NCBI RefSeq assembly: GCF_028737255.1
Contig: NZ_JAQZAN010000009.1
Coordinates: 62,001 to 126,000, forward strand
DNA from: Actinomycetospora straminea
Lineage (GTDB): Bacteria; Actinomycetota; Actinomycetes; Mycobacteriales; Pseudonocardiaceae
Direction of reading: 5' to 3'
Length of the DNA stretch: 64,000 bases
The position numbers and the translations under genes were made by a program. The notes beneath the pieces were generated by a model, which worked only from the letters and a program-made list of their open reading frames with translations, did no database searches and was not told the DNA's origin. Within the stretch, counting starts at the first letter, position 1. Every line of letters starts with the position of its first letter. This document shows, piece by piece, positions 45,952-53,398 of this stretch.

Positions 45952-46708
45952 ATAGGGGGCGCGCGGGCTCCCCCGCCGAGGTCCCAGGAGCGCCGGCCGG
46001 GTCGCCGGGGCCGGCCGGGAGAGCCTGCCCCGCCGCCAGCGCCGTCTTGCGGGCGATGTCGGCGAGGGCCTCGCGCTGGGCGGCCGCGGCCTCGTAGTCC
46101 GCCATCCGGTCACGCACCACCCGCGCCGGGGCGCCGACGGCCACCGACCAGTCCGGCACGTCGCCCCGCACCACCGCGTGCGCGCCCAGCACGCAGCCGC
46201 GCCCCACCCGCGCGCCGCGCAGCACCGTCACCTTCGTCCCGATCCACGTCTCGGGCCCGATGCGCACCGGGGACTTGACGATCCCCTGGTCCTTGATCGG
46301 CGCGTGGACGTCGGCGTAGCGGTGGTCGAAGTCGCAGACGTAGATCCAGTCCGAGAGCAGCGTCGCCTCGCCGAACTCGATGTCGAGGTAGCAGTTGATC
46401 GTGTTCTCGTTGCCGAACACCGACTTGTCCCCGATGCGCAGCGACCCCTCGTGGCAGCGCAGCCGGGTGTGGTCGCCGATGTGCACGAACCGGCCGATCT
46501 CGAGGCGCCCGAACCCCTCCCGCGCCTCGAGCTGCACGCCCTTGCCCAGGAACACCAGCCCGTGCAGCACGATGTGCGGCTGGCGCACGCGCACCTTCAG
46601 CATCCGCCAGTACCGCACCAGGTAGAACGGCGTCCACGCGCGGTGGCGCACGATCCAGCGCAGCGAGGCCCCGGTGAACAGTCGCGGCTGGCGCGGATCC
46701 GACCTCAC
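45944..46708 (-). CDS. left-handed beta-helix acyltransferase, Rv3034c-like
   Basis: 254 residues from ATG-like start 46708. Hexapeptide-repeat region from about 55 to 190 (LEIGRFVHIGDHTRL, LRIGDKSVFGNENTINCY, VRIGPETWIGTKVTVLRGARVGRGCVLGAHAVV split over coils) with the conserved GAPARVV end. Such enzymes transfer acetyl or acyl groups to sugars using acyl-CoA. Position after the GT4 gene parallels Rv3034c, so a polysaccharide substrate is plausible. The C-terminal tail is Ala/Pro-rich and terminates inside a 40-bp palindrome. Confidence 0.88.
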   Translation of the reverse strand: MRSDPRQPRLFTGASLRWIVRHRAWTPFYLVRYWRMLKVRVRQPHIVLHGLVFLGKGVQLEAREGFGRLEIGRFVHIGDHTRLRCHEGSLRIGDKSVFGNENTINCYLDIEFGEATLLSDWIYVCDFDHRYADVHAPIKDQGIVKSPVRIGPETWIGTKVTVLRGARVGRGCVLGAHAVVRGDVPDWSVAVGAPARVVRDRMADYEAAAAQREALADIARKTALAAGQALPAGPGDPAGAPGTSAGEPARPLCE

Positions 46709-46721
46709 GGTCTGCAGACCC

Positions 46722-46727
46722 TACGAT
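46722..46727 (+). promoter_or_regulatory. TACGAT -10 box of leaderless ribokinase transcript
   Basis: TACGAT ends six bases before the GTG at 46734, the spacing at which transcription would begin at the start codon; no ribosome site precedes it. Confidence 0.5.
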
Positions 46728-46733
46728 CGCCCG

Positions 46734-47582
46734 GTGTCCCGCCCCGGCCCGAGGGTCGCCGTCGTCGGCAGCGTCAACCTCGACCTGGTCGCGCGGGTCG
46801 AACGGCTCCCCGCGCCCGGCGAGACCCTCACGGCGCGCGGCGTGACCCGCGTGCCCGGCGGCAAGGGCGCCAACCAGGCCCTCGCCGCGGCCCGCCTCGG
46901 GGGCCGGGTGCGCCTGCACGCCGCGGTCGGCGACGACCCGCTGGCCGGCGAGGCCCTCACCCTCCTGCGCGCCGGCGGCGTCGACCTCGCGGGCGTGCGC
47001 ATCCACGACGACGCCCCCACCGGCACCGCGATGATCCAGGTCGACGACGACGGCGAGACCACCATCGTCGTGGACGCCGGCGCCAACGCCACCCTCACCG
47101 TCACCCCGGACGAGCTGGACGCCGACGTCGTGCTCACCGTGCTCGAGGTGCCCGACGAGACCGTCGCCACCGCCATGGCCGCGTCCGCGTTCACCGTGCT
47201 CAACGCCGCCCCGGCGCGCCCCGTGGCCGGCGACGTCCTCGCGGGGCTCGACCTGCTCTGCGTCAACGCCGCCGAGTACGGCGAGCTCGCCGCGCACGCC
47301 GACCTCGAGGACGTCGTCGCCGTCGCGATCACCCACGGCGCGGCGGGCGCCGAGCTGCGCCGCCGCGGCCGGGTCGTCGCGCACGTCGAGCCGCCGCCGG
47401 TGGACGCGGTCGACGGCACCGCCGCGGGCGACGCGTTCACCGCCGCCCTGGCCCTCGGGCTCGCGACGGGTCTCGAGGACGAGGCCGCCCTGCTCCGCGC
47501 CTGCCGGGCCGGCGCGCTCGCCGCGACGCGCGCCGGCGCCCAGCCGTCCCTGCCGACCCTCGACGAGGTGGACGTCCCGTGA
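46734..47582 (+). CDS. rbsK: ribokinase (PfkB family)
   Basis: Phosphorylates ribose released by the hydrolase encoded next. 282 residues from GTG 46734 (VSRPGPRVAVVGSVNLD). PfkB signatures: VVGSVNLDLV, PGGKGANQALAAARLG and the C-terminal catalytic segment VDGTAAGDAFTAALA, where the usual DTTGAGD is DGTAAGD with the catalytic Asp kept. Its stop overlaps the next start (GTGA). Sugar identity rests on the neighbour. Confidence 0.9.
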   Translation: MSRPGPRVAVVGSVNLDLVARVERLPAPGETLTARGVTRVPGGKGANQALAAARLGGRVRLHAAVGDDPLAGEALTLLRAGGVDLAGVRIHDDAPTGTAMIQVDDDGETTIVVDAGANATLTVTPDELDADVVLTVLEVPDETVATAMAASAFTVLNAAPARPVAGDVLAGLDLLCVNAAEYGELAAHADLEDVVAVAITHGAAGAELRRRGRVVAHVEPPPVDAVDGTAAGDAFTAALALGLATGLEDEAALLRACRAGALAATRAGAQPSLPTLDEVDVP

Positions 47583-48532
47583 CCCCGCTCGTCATCGACA
47601 CCGACCCCGGCGTCGACGACGCCTACGCGATCGCCCTCGCGGCCCGGCACGCCGCCGCCGACCTGCGCGCGGTCACCGCCGTCTTCGGCAACGTCGACCT
47701 CGCCACCACGACGACCAACGCGCGCCGCCTGCTCGGGATGCTCGGACGCGGCGACGTCCCGCTCGGCGTCGGCGCCGAGCGCCCGCTCATCCACCCCGTG
47801 ACCCAGCGCGCGGCCGACGTGCACGGCGACGACGGCCTCGGCGGCGTCGCCGACCGCTTCGGCCCGCTCGGTCCCGAGCCCGCCGGCCGGGCCCTCGACG
47901 TCATCGCGGACGTCCTCGAGACGGCCGGAGAGCCCGTCGTCCTCGCCGCGATCGGCCCCCTCACCGACGTCGCGCTGCTGCTCGCGACCCGCCCCGACCT
48001 GGCCGAGCGCATCGGCCGCCTCGTCGTCATGGGCGGCTCGATCGGCATCGGCGGCAACGTCAGCGCCGGCGCGGAGTTCAACGTCTGGTCCGACCCCGAG
48101 GCCGCGCGGCGCGTCCTGGTCGAGGAGCGGGTGCCGACGACGCTGGTGCCGCTCGACCTCACCCACGTCGTCACGGTCGACCGCGCGTGGCTGGAGGCGC
48201 TCGCCGCGTCCGGGCCGGTCGGCGAGGCCCTCGCGGCGACCCGCACCGTCTACGGCCGGGGCGAGGCCCTCGGCGCGGACCGGGTGCCGATCCACGACGC
48301 GGTCGCCCTGCTGGAGGCGATCGAGCCCGGGACCCTGGCGACGGTGCCGCTGGAGGTCGAGGTCGACACCTCGCTCGGGCCGTGCCGCGGGATGGTGCTC
48401 GCCGACCGCCGCGGGCGTGCCCCGCTCGGCCGCACCGTCGACGTCGCCCTGCCCGAGGGCACCGACGTCGACGGGGTACGCCGGTCCCTGTTCCGGTGCC
48501 TCGCCGGCGTGCCCGGCCCGTCACCCGGGTAG
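47579..48532 (+). CDS. inosine/uridine-preferring nucleoside hydrolase
   Basis: Cleaves the N-glycosidic bond of ribonucleosides to give base and ribose. 317 residues from GTG 47579. Ca2+-binding N-terminal motif VIDTDPGVDDAYAI, AVFGNVDLATTTTNA, AIGPLTDVALLL and MGGSIGIGGNVSAGAEFN, all diagnostic, plus a C-terminal IHDAVAL (His/Asp). Overlaps ribokinase, forming a nucleoside salvage pair. Confidence 0.95.
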   Translation: MTPLVIDTDPGVDDAYAIALAARHAAADLRAVTAVFGNVDLATTTTNARRLLGMLGRGDVPLGVGAERPLIHPVTQRAADVHGDDGLGGVADRFGPLGPEPAGRALDVIADVLETAGEPVVLAAIGPLTDVALLLATRPDLAERIGRLVVMGGSIGIGGNVSAGAEFNVWSDPEAARRVLVEERVPTTLVPLDLTHVVTVDRAWLEALAASGPVGEALAATRTVYGRGEALGADRVPIHDAVALLEAIEPGTLATVPLEVEVDTSLGPCRGMVLADRRGRAPLGRTVDVALPEGTDVDGVRRSLFRCLAGVPGPSPG

Positions 48533-48540
48533 CCGCCGGG

Positions 48541-49110
48541 ATGACCGAGCCCGAGCACAGCGACGAGGTCCCCGAGGAGCCCGACCTGGGCGCGAGCGTC
48601 CAGCTCGAGTCCGGCGAGACGCTCGACGGCCGGCCCGGCACCGACGGCCTGGACGCCGGCGTCGTCGCCCCGAACCGGCCCTTCGGCCTCGACGACCCCG
48701 ACACCACGCCCGAGGGCCAGCGCGAGCGCGAGACGATCGACGACCGCCTGACCCGCGAGATCCCCGACGACACCGGCGGTGCCGCCACCGCGCCCGGCCC
48801 CGAGCTCTCCGAGGGCGGGATCGCCTCCGAGGCCGGTCAGGGCCGCAGCGGACGTCTCACGGCCGCCGAGCCCGACCCCGACCAGGTGCCGGGGCGCTCG
48901 CTCGCCGCCGAGGACGTCGGCATCGCCGGCGGCGCCGCCTCCGCGGAGGAGGCCGCGGTGCACGACATCGGAGAGGACGACCTCGCCGACCTCGACGACA
49001 CCGGCCAGGCCATCGGCCGCGACCCCGACGAGCAGCTCGAGGGGCCGGAGGTGCGCCTCGACGACGAGGACGTCGATCCGGCGAGCGGCGTCCCCGAGAA
49101 CCGGCTCTGA
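48541..49110 (+). CDS. acidic DUF5709-like protein
   Basis: 189 residues from ATG 48541, eight bases after the hydrolase stop. Very rich in Asp, Glu, Gly and Pro, no hydrophobic segment. Contains GLDAGVVAPNRPFGLDD, TPEGQREREIDDRL-like text (RERETIDDRLTREIPDD), GRSGRL and ASAEEAAVHDI, the order of conserved blocks in actinobacterial DUF5709 proteins. Function unknown; probably largely disordered and cytoplasmic. Confidence 0.75.
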   Translation: MTEPEHSDEVPEEPDLGASVQLESGETLDGRPGTDGLDAGVVAPNRPFGLDDPDTTPEGQRERETIDDRLTREIPDDTGGAATAPGPELSEGGIASEAGQGRSGRLTAAEPDPDQVPGRSLAAEDVGIAGGAASAEEAAVHDIGEDDLADLDDTGQAIGRDPDEQLEGPEVRLDDEDVDPASGVPENRL

Positions 49111-49170
49111 ACCGACGGCGGCCCGGCACCACCGGGTGCCGGGCCGCCGTCGTCAGTGCTGGTCCGCGTG

Positions 49171-49509
49171 CTACTGGTCCGCGTGCTCCCGGCACGTGTC
49201 GGCCTGAGCGCGGGCCTCGAGGCGCTCGTCGTCGATCTGCTGCCCGCAGACACGGCAGCGGCCCCACGTCCCGTCCTCGATCCGCGCCAGCGCCGCGTCG
49301 ATCTCGGCGACCTGGCGGTCGCTCTCGTCGGCGAGGCCCTCGCGCTCCATCGTCTCCTCGACCTCGGATCCGTAGTCACCGGGGTGCTGGCCCAGCGCGC
49401 CCTCCTGCTGCACGGCCACGGCGGGCTCGTGCTCGCGGGACCACGAGCCCATCTCGCGCAGGCGCTCGCGCTCCTCGGTCAGCGCGCGGCGGGCGGTCTC
49501 GGCGTCCAT
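49171..49509 (-). CDS. DksA/TraR-type zinc-finger protein
   Basis: 112 residues from ATG 49509. N-terminal helical region and a C-terminal zinc finger CRVCGQQIDDERLEARAQ with final ligands C-REH (Cys-Cys...Cys-His). The preceding text ALARIEDGTWGRCRVCG is typical of the family, which binds the secondary channel of RNA polymerase or acts as a small regulator. Actinobacterial members of this size are little studied. Confidence 0.9.
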   Translation of the reverse strand: MDAETARRALTEERERLREMGSWSREHEPAVAVQQEGALGQHPGDYGSEVEETMEREGLADESDRQVAEIDAALARIEDGTWGRCRVCGQQIDDERLEARAQADTCREHADQ

Positions 49510-49524
49510 TCCGGTGGTGCCTCC

Positions 49525-50739
49525 TCAGGATCGGTCGGCAGGGCTTACCCGGTCGGTCACGGCCTCGCACACGTACGCCTCGGGACCGCTCGCGAGGCGG
49601 GCGAGGACGACGGTGGCCTCCCGCGACCCGGCGAGCTTGAGCCGCGGGCGCAGCGCGTTCGGGTCGACGTCCAGGCCGCGCACCAGGATCTCGACGCGCC
49701 CGACGTCGCGGCGCCGCAACGTCGTGCGCAGCGTCTTCTCGCTGTAGCGGCCGTGCTCGAGCACCCGGAACGCGCGGATGCCCGGCGGCGGCGCGTCGCC
49801 GGAGAGGTAGGCGAGGTGCTCGTCGAGGCGCCACAGCCCGTGCCGCGCGCCGTACTGGCGCACCAGGCCCGCGCGCACCACCGCGCCGTCCGGGTCGACG
49901 ATCCACGCGCCGGCCGGGGCGACGGGGCAGGCGTCGTCCTCGGCGTCGGTGACCGCGAACCCGGGGCCGCGGGTCGACAGCACCGTGGCCCGCCGGCGCG
50001 TCGTGGCCAGGCCCGCCGACCACAGCGCGGCCTCCCGCACCCGCCCGTCGAGGCTCACGAGCTCCACCTCGGCCGCCCAGGGCACCAGCGCCGGGTCGAG
50101 GCCCGGGGCCGTCGAGACCACGAGATCGTGGTGGGTTTCCTGGCGTCCAGTGCCAGCGTGGACGCCAGGCTGGAACACGCCGGCCGCCTCCACGAGCCCG
50201 TCGAGCGGCGGGGTGAAGTCGGCGGGGCGCCAGGTGCGGCGGCCGGCGGCGGTGCGGCGGGCGGGGTCGGCGACGAGCACCGTGTCCCGCGAGCAGGGGG
50301 CCAGCGCGTCGGCGCGCACCAGCAGCACGCCCGGCACGTTCACGCGCGCCATGGCCAGGCGCACGGGGTCGAGGTCCGAGCCGACCAGGCGACCCGCCAC
50401 ACCCCGGAGCGCGTGCAGCTCCGCCCCCACGGAGCAGGTCACGTCGTGCACGTCGCGCCCCGCGAGCCGGGCGGCGCGGTGCGCGGCGACCGGCGCGGCG
50501 GTGGCCTGCTCGGCGGCCTCGGCGGTGAGCAGCCAGCCGTCGGGCACCCGCCCCCGCGCCCGGTCCTGCAGCAGCGCCGTCTCCAGCACCGGCGCGGCCC
50601 GGCCGCCCAGCCGCGCGCGCAGCAGGGACACCGCCCGCAGCCGGTCCCCGCCGACCAGCGACGCCGCCCCCGCGACGGCGTCGCGCCCGGCGTCCGAGGC
50701 CAGGAACGCGACGTCGTCGAGGGTGAACCGGTACGTCAG
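49525..50739 (-). CDS. THUMP-like/class I methyltransferase-like protein, Rv3037c-like, with in-frame repeat
   Basis: 404 residues if initiated at CTG 50739 (LTYRFTLDDVAFL), exactly where relatives have Met; no ATG, GTG or TTG is available nearby in frame, and the CTGA overlaps the upstream stop. SAM-fold text: DVTCSVGAELHALRG, VGSDLDPVRLAMARVN, VLVADPARRTAAGRRTW. Then ADFTPPLDGLVEA, followed by about 18 residues (VFQPGVHAGTGRQETHHDLV) encoded by element B, before TAPGLDPALVPW, which relatives join directly. C-terminal THUMP-like region ends RVEILVRGLDVDP...LKLAGS. Order with the next three genes matches Rv3037c-Rv3039c. Confidence 0.85.
   Translation of the reverse strand: MTYRFTLDDVAFLASDAGRDAVAGAASLVGGDRLRAVSLLRARLGGRAAPVLETALLQDRARGRVPDGWLLTAEAAEQATAAPVAAHRAARLAGRDVHDVTCSVGAELHALRGVAGRLVGSDLDPVRLAMARVNVPGVLLVRADALAPCSRDTVLVADPARRTAAGRRTWRPADFTPPLDGLVEAAGVFQPGVHAGTGRQETHHDLVVSTAPGLDPALVPWAAEVELVSLDGRVREAALWSAGLATTRRRATVLSTRGPGFAVTDAEDDACPVAPAGAWIVDPDGAVVRAGLVRQYGARHGLWRLDEHLAYLSGDAPPPGIRAFRVLEHGRYSEKTLRTTLRRRDVGRVEILVRGLDVDPNALRPRLKLAGSREATVVLARLASGPEAYVCEAVTDRVSPADRS
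50123..50175. repeat. about 50-bp palindromic element B, copy 2 (inside THUMP-like gene)
   Basis: Matches the intergenic copy at 44602-44654 in inverse orientation. Contains a perfect 11-base stem CCTGGCGTCCA/TGGACGCCAGG around nine bases. It is translated in frame in the gene at 49525, so it has entered a coding sequence without breaking it. Confidence 0.88.
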
Positions 50740-51665
50740 AGCGCCACCGGGTCCGCCGGCCGCACCCCGGTGACCAGCGCGTTGTAGAACAGCGAGCGCG
50801 GCACGACGCGGGAGAGGCGCTCGTCGAGCCACGAGAGCCGCTGCCAGGTGCGGTAGGCGAACATCGCCCAGCCCATGCCCAGCTTCTCGGGCGGCACCGC
50901 GGCCTCGAAGGTGCGCACCGGCCAGCCGAAGACCGCCGCCGTGAGCTCCTCGGTGACGACGCGGACGTCCACCGCGCCGGCGGCGTGGGCGTAGCGCTCG
51001 AGGCGGTCGGGGTCGAAGACGTGCTGGTCGACCACCGACTCCAGCGCCGCCGCGCGCGACGACTCGTCCAGCTCGGTCTGCGGCCGCAGCCACGACGCCG
51101 GGGCGAACCGGGTGGTAGCCCACCACGTCGCCTGCCCGAGCTTGCGGGCGTAGAGGTCACCGATGCGCGTCGGCTCCCCGGCGAACACGAAACGCCCGCC
51201 GGGCTTGAGCACCCGCAGGATCTCGCGGAACGCCCGGTCGAGGTCCGGGATGTGGTGCAGCACGGCGTGCCCGACGACGAGGTCGACGCTGGCGTCGGGC
51301 ACCGGGATCGTCTCGGCGTCCGCCACCCGGCCCTCGACGTCCAGGCCCAGGTTCGCCGCGTTGCGCCTCGCCACCGCCACCATGCCCGGCGACAGGTCGG
51401 TGACCGTCCCGCGGCGCGCGACCCCGCCCTGCATGAGGTTGAGCAGGAAGAACCCGGTGCCGCAGCCCAGCTCGAGGGCGTGCTCGAACGGTCCCGCATC
51501 CCCGGCGACCGCGCGGAAGCGGTCCACCGCGAACGTCGTGCAGCGCTCGTCGAACGAGATCGACCACTTCTCGTCGTAGGTGTCCGACTCCCAGTCGTGG
51601 TAGAGGACGTTCGCGAGCTTCGGGTCGTCGCGGGCGGCGTCGACCTCGGCCTGCGTGGGCGCCAT
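50736..51665 (-). CDS. class I SAM methyltransferase, Rv3038c-like
   Basis: 309 residues from ATG 51665, which overlaps the enoyl-CoA hydratase stop (TGATG). Motif I ALELGCGTGFFLLNLM, VTDLSPGMVAVA, VVGHAVLHHIPDLDRAFREI and RVLKPGGRFVFAGEP. C-terminal 100 residues are helical and family-specific. Sits in an overlapping operon with the hydratase and the THUMP-like gene; substrate unknown. Confidence 0.9.
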   Translation of the reverse strand: MAPTQAEVDAARDDPKLANVLYHDWESDTYDEKWSISFDERCTTFAVDRFRAVAGDAGPFEHALELGCGTGFFLLNLMQGGVARRGTVTDLSPGMVAVARRNAANLGLDVEGRVADAETIPVPDASVDLVVGHAVLHHIPDLDRAFREILRVLKPGGRFVFAGEPTRIGDLYARKLGQATWWATTRFAPASWLRPQTELDESSRAAALESVVDQHVFDPDRLERYAHAAGAVDVRVVTEELTAAVFGWPVRTFEAAVPPEKLGMGWAMFAYRTWQRLSWLDERLSRVVPRSLFYNALVTGVRPADPVAL

Positions 51666-52444
51666 CAGCGGCCCAGGAACTGGGCCTTGCCGGGCCCGTT
51701 CTCGACGAAGGACCGCATGCCGATCGTCTGGTCCTCGGTGCCGAACAGGGCCGCGAACACCTCGGACTCGAACGCGAGGCCGTCGCGCAGGTCCATGTCC
51801 ATGCCGCGGTCGATGGCGTTCTTGGCCGCCGCGAGGGCGCGGGTGGGGCCGTTGGCGAACTGCTCGGCCCAGGCGCGGGCCCGGCTGTACACCTCGTCGG
51901 CGGGCACGACCTCGTCGACCAGCCCCATCTCCAGAGCCTCGGCGGCCTTGACGAAGCGGCCGGTGAAGATGATGTCCTTGGCCTTCGCCGGCCCGACGAG
52001 GCGCGTGAGGCGCTGGGTCCCGCCGCCACCGGGGATGATCCCGAGCAGGATCTCCGGCTGGCCGACCGTCGCGTTGTCGCCGGCGATGCGCCGGTCGCAG
52101 GACAGCGCCACCTCGAACCCGCCGCCCAGCGCGTAGCCGGTGACGGCCGCGACCACGGGCTTGGGGATCTCCGAGACCGCCCCGAAGCCGCGCGAGAGCA
52201 GGTGGGTCCGCTCGGCCATCTCGGAGTAGGTCATGTCGGCCATCTCCTTGACGTCCGCGCCGGCCGCGAGCGTCTTCTCCCCGCCGTACACGACCACCGC
52301 GCGCACGTCGGAGCGGCTGGTCGCCTCCGTCGCGACCTCCACCAGCTCGTCCTGCACCTGGCGGTTGATCGCGTTCATTGGGGGGCGGTCCAGGCGGATG
52401 GTGCCCACCCCGCCGTCCACCTCGAGCCGCACGAACTCCGTCAC
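51665..52444 (-). CDS. enoyl-CoA hydratase/isomerase family (EchA17-like)
   Basis: Crotonase-fold enzyme of 259 residues, GTG 52444 behind CGAGGAGG. Oxyanion-hole segments AAGADVKEMADM and GYALGGGFEVALSCD are intact. A Glu is present in the QPEILLGIIPGGGGTQRL segment (one catalytic glutamate), the second usual Glu position being less clear. Hydrates trans-2-enoyl-CoA in beta-oxidation or a related step. Equivalent in position to Rv3039c. Confidence 0.93.
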   Translation of the reverse strand: MTEFVRLEVDGGVGTIRLDRPPMNAINRQVQDELVEVATEATSRSDVRAVVVYGGEKTLAAGADVKEMADMTYSEMAERTHLLSRGFGAVSEIPKPVVAAVTGYALGGGFEVALSCDRRIAGDNATVGQPEILLGIIPGGGGTQRLTRLVGPAKAKDIIFTGRFVKAAEALEMGLVDEVVPADEVYSRARAWAEQFANGPTRALAAAKNAIDRGMDMDLRDGLAFESEVFAALFGTEDQTIGMRSFVENGPGKAQFLGR

Positions 52445-52481
52445 CGAAGAGCCTCCTCGATCAGGTCGGTCCCGGCGGACC

Positions 52482-53333
52482 CTATCGCCGGAACGCGGTG
52501 AAGCGACGCCGCCGGCTCGTGAGCTCGAGCGGCTGGCCGAACGTGGCCGACAGGTTCTCCGAGGTCATGACGTCGTCGAGCAGCCCCTGGGCGATCACGC
52601 GGCCCTCCCGCAGCAGCATCGCGTGGCTGCAGTTCGGCGGGATCTCCTCGACGTGGTGGGTGACCATCACCGTCGCGGGCCCGTCCGGATCGGCGGCGAG
52701 CTCGGTGAGCAGCTCGACGAGGTCCTCGCGGGCGCCGAGGTCGAGGCCCGCGGCGGGCTCGTCGAGCAGCAGCAGCTCCGGGTCGGTCATCAGCGCGCGC
52801 GAGAGGAGCACCCGCTGGCGCTCGCCGGTCGAGAGCGTGCCGTAGCGCCGTCCCGCGAGGTCGGCGACGCCCATGACCTCGAGCAGCGCGGACGCGCGGT
52901 GGTCGTCCTCGGGGTCGTAGCGCTCCCGCCAGGTCCCGACGACGCCGTAGCCCGCGCTGCGTACCACGTCGTGCACGGTCTCGTCGGGCGGCACGCGGCC
53001 GGCCAGGCTCGCCGACGCGAGGCCGATGCGGGGGCGCAGCTCGAAGACGTCGACACGGCCGAGGCGCTCGCCCAGCAGGTCGACGGTGCCCGTGGTCGGG
53101 TGCATCTCGGCCGCCGCCAGGCGCAGCAGCGTCGTCTTGCCGGCGCCGTTGGGGCCCAGGACCGCCCAGCGCTCGTCGAGCTCGACGGTCCAGTCGAGGT
53201 CGGCGAGCAGGTCGCTGCCGGTGCGCCGCACCCCCACGCCGGCCAGCCGGATCACGGTGTCCGCGTCGGCCCCGTCGGCGGTGCTGGTCCCGATGCTCGG
53301 TGTGCTGCGCTCCGGCTGGGTCACGGCCGCCAT
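52482..53333 (-). CDS. ABC transporter ATP-binding protein, Rv3041c-like
   Basis: 283 residues from ATG 53333. Walker A GPNGAGKTT, Q-loop replaced by SASLAGRV text, signature LSTGERQRVLLSRAL, Walker B LLLLDEPAAGLD, H-loop THHVEEIP. This ModF/YlmA-like subgroup has no linked membrane subunit here, so partner and cargo are unknown. Its position after the hydratase matches M. tuberculosis except that the Nudix gene (Rv3040c) is missing. Confidence 0.9.
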   Translation of the reverse strand: MAAVTQPERSTPSIGTSTADGADADTVIRLAGVGVRRTGSDLLADLDWTVELDERWAVLGPNGAGKTTLLRLAAAEMHPTTGTVDLLGERLGRVDVFELRPRIGLASASLAGRVPPDETVHDVVRSAGYGVVGTWRERYDPEDDHRASALLEVMGVADLAGRRYGTLSTGERQRVLLSRALMTDPELLLLDEPAAGLDLGAREDLVELLTELAADPDGPATVMVTHHVEEIPPNCSHAMLLREGRVIAQGLLDDVMTSENLSATFGQPLELTSRRRRFTAFRR

Positions 53334-53383
53334 CCTGACGGATCCCGGCCGGTCGACGGGCGACGGGCCGCCCGTCGATCGGG

Positions 53384-53389
53384 CACGAT
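53384..53389 (+). promoter_or_regulatory. CACGAT -10 box before glgX
   Basis: CACGAT ends nine bases before the glgX ATG within GATCGGGCACGAT, the same 13 bases found before the last gene at 63951-63963. Confidence 0.5.
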
Positions 53390-53398
53390 GCCCGTCCG

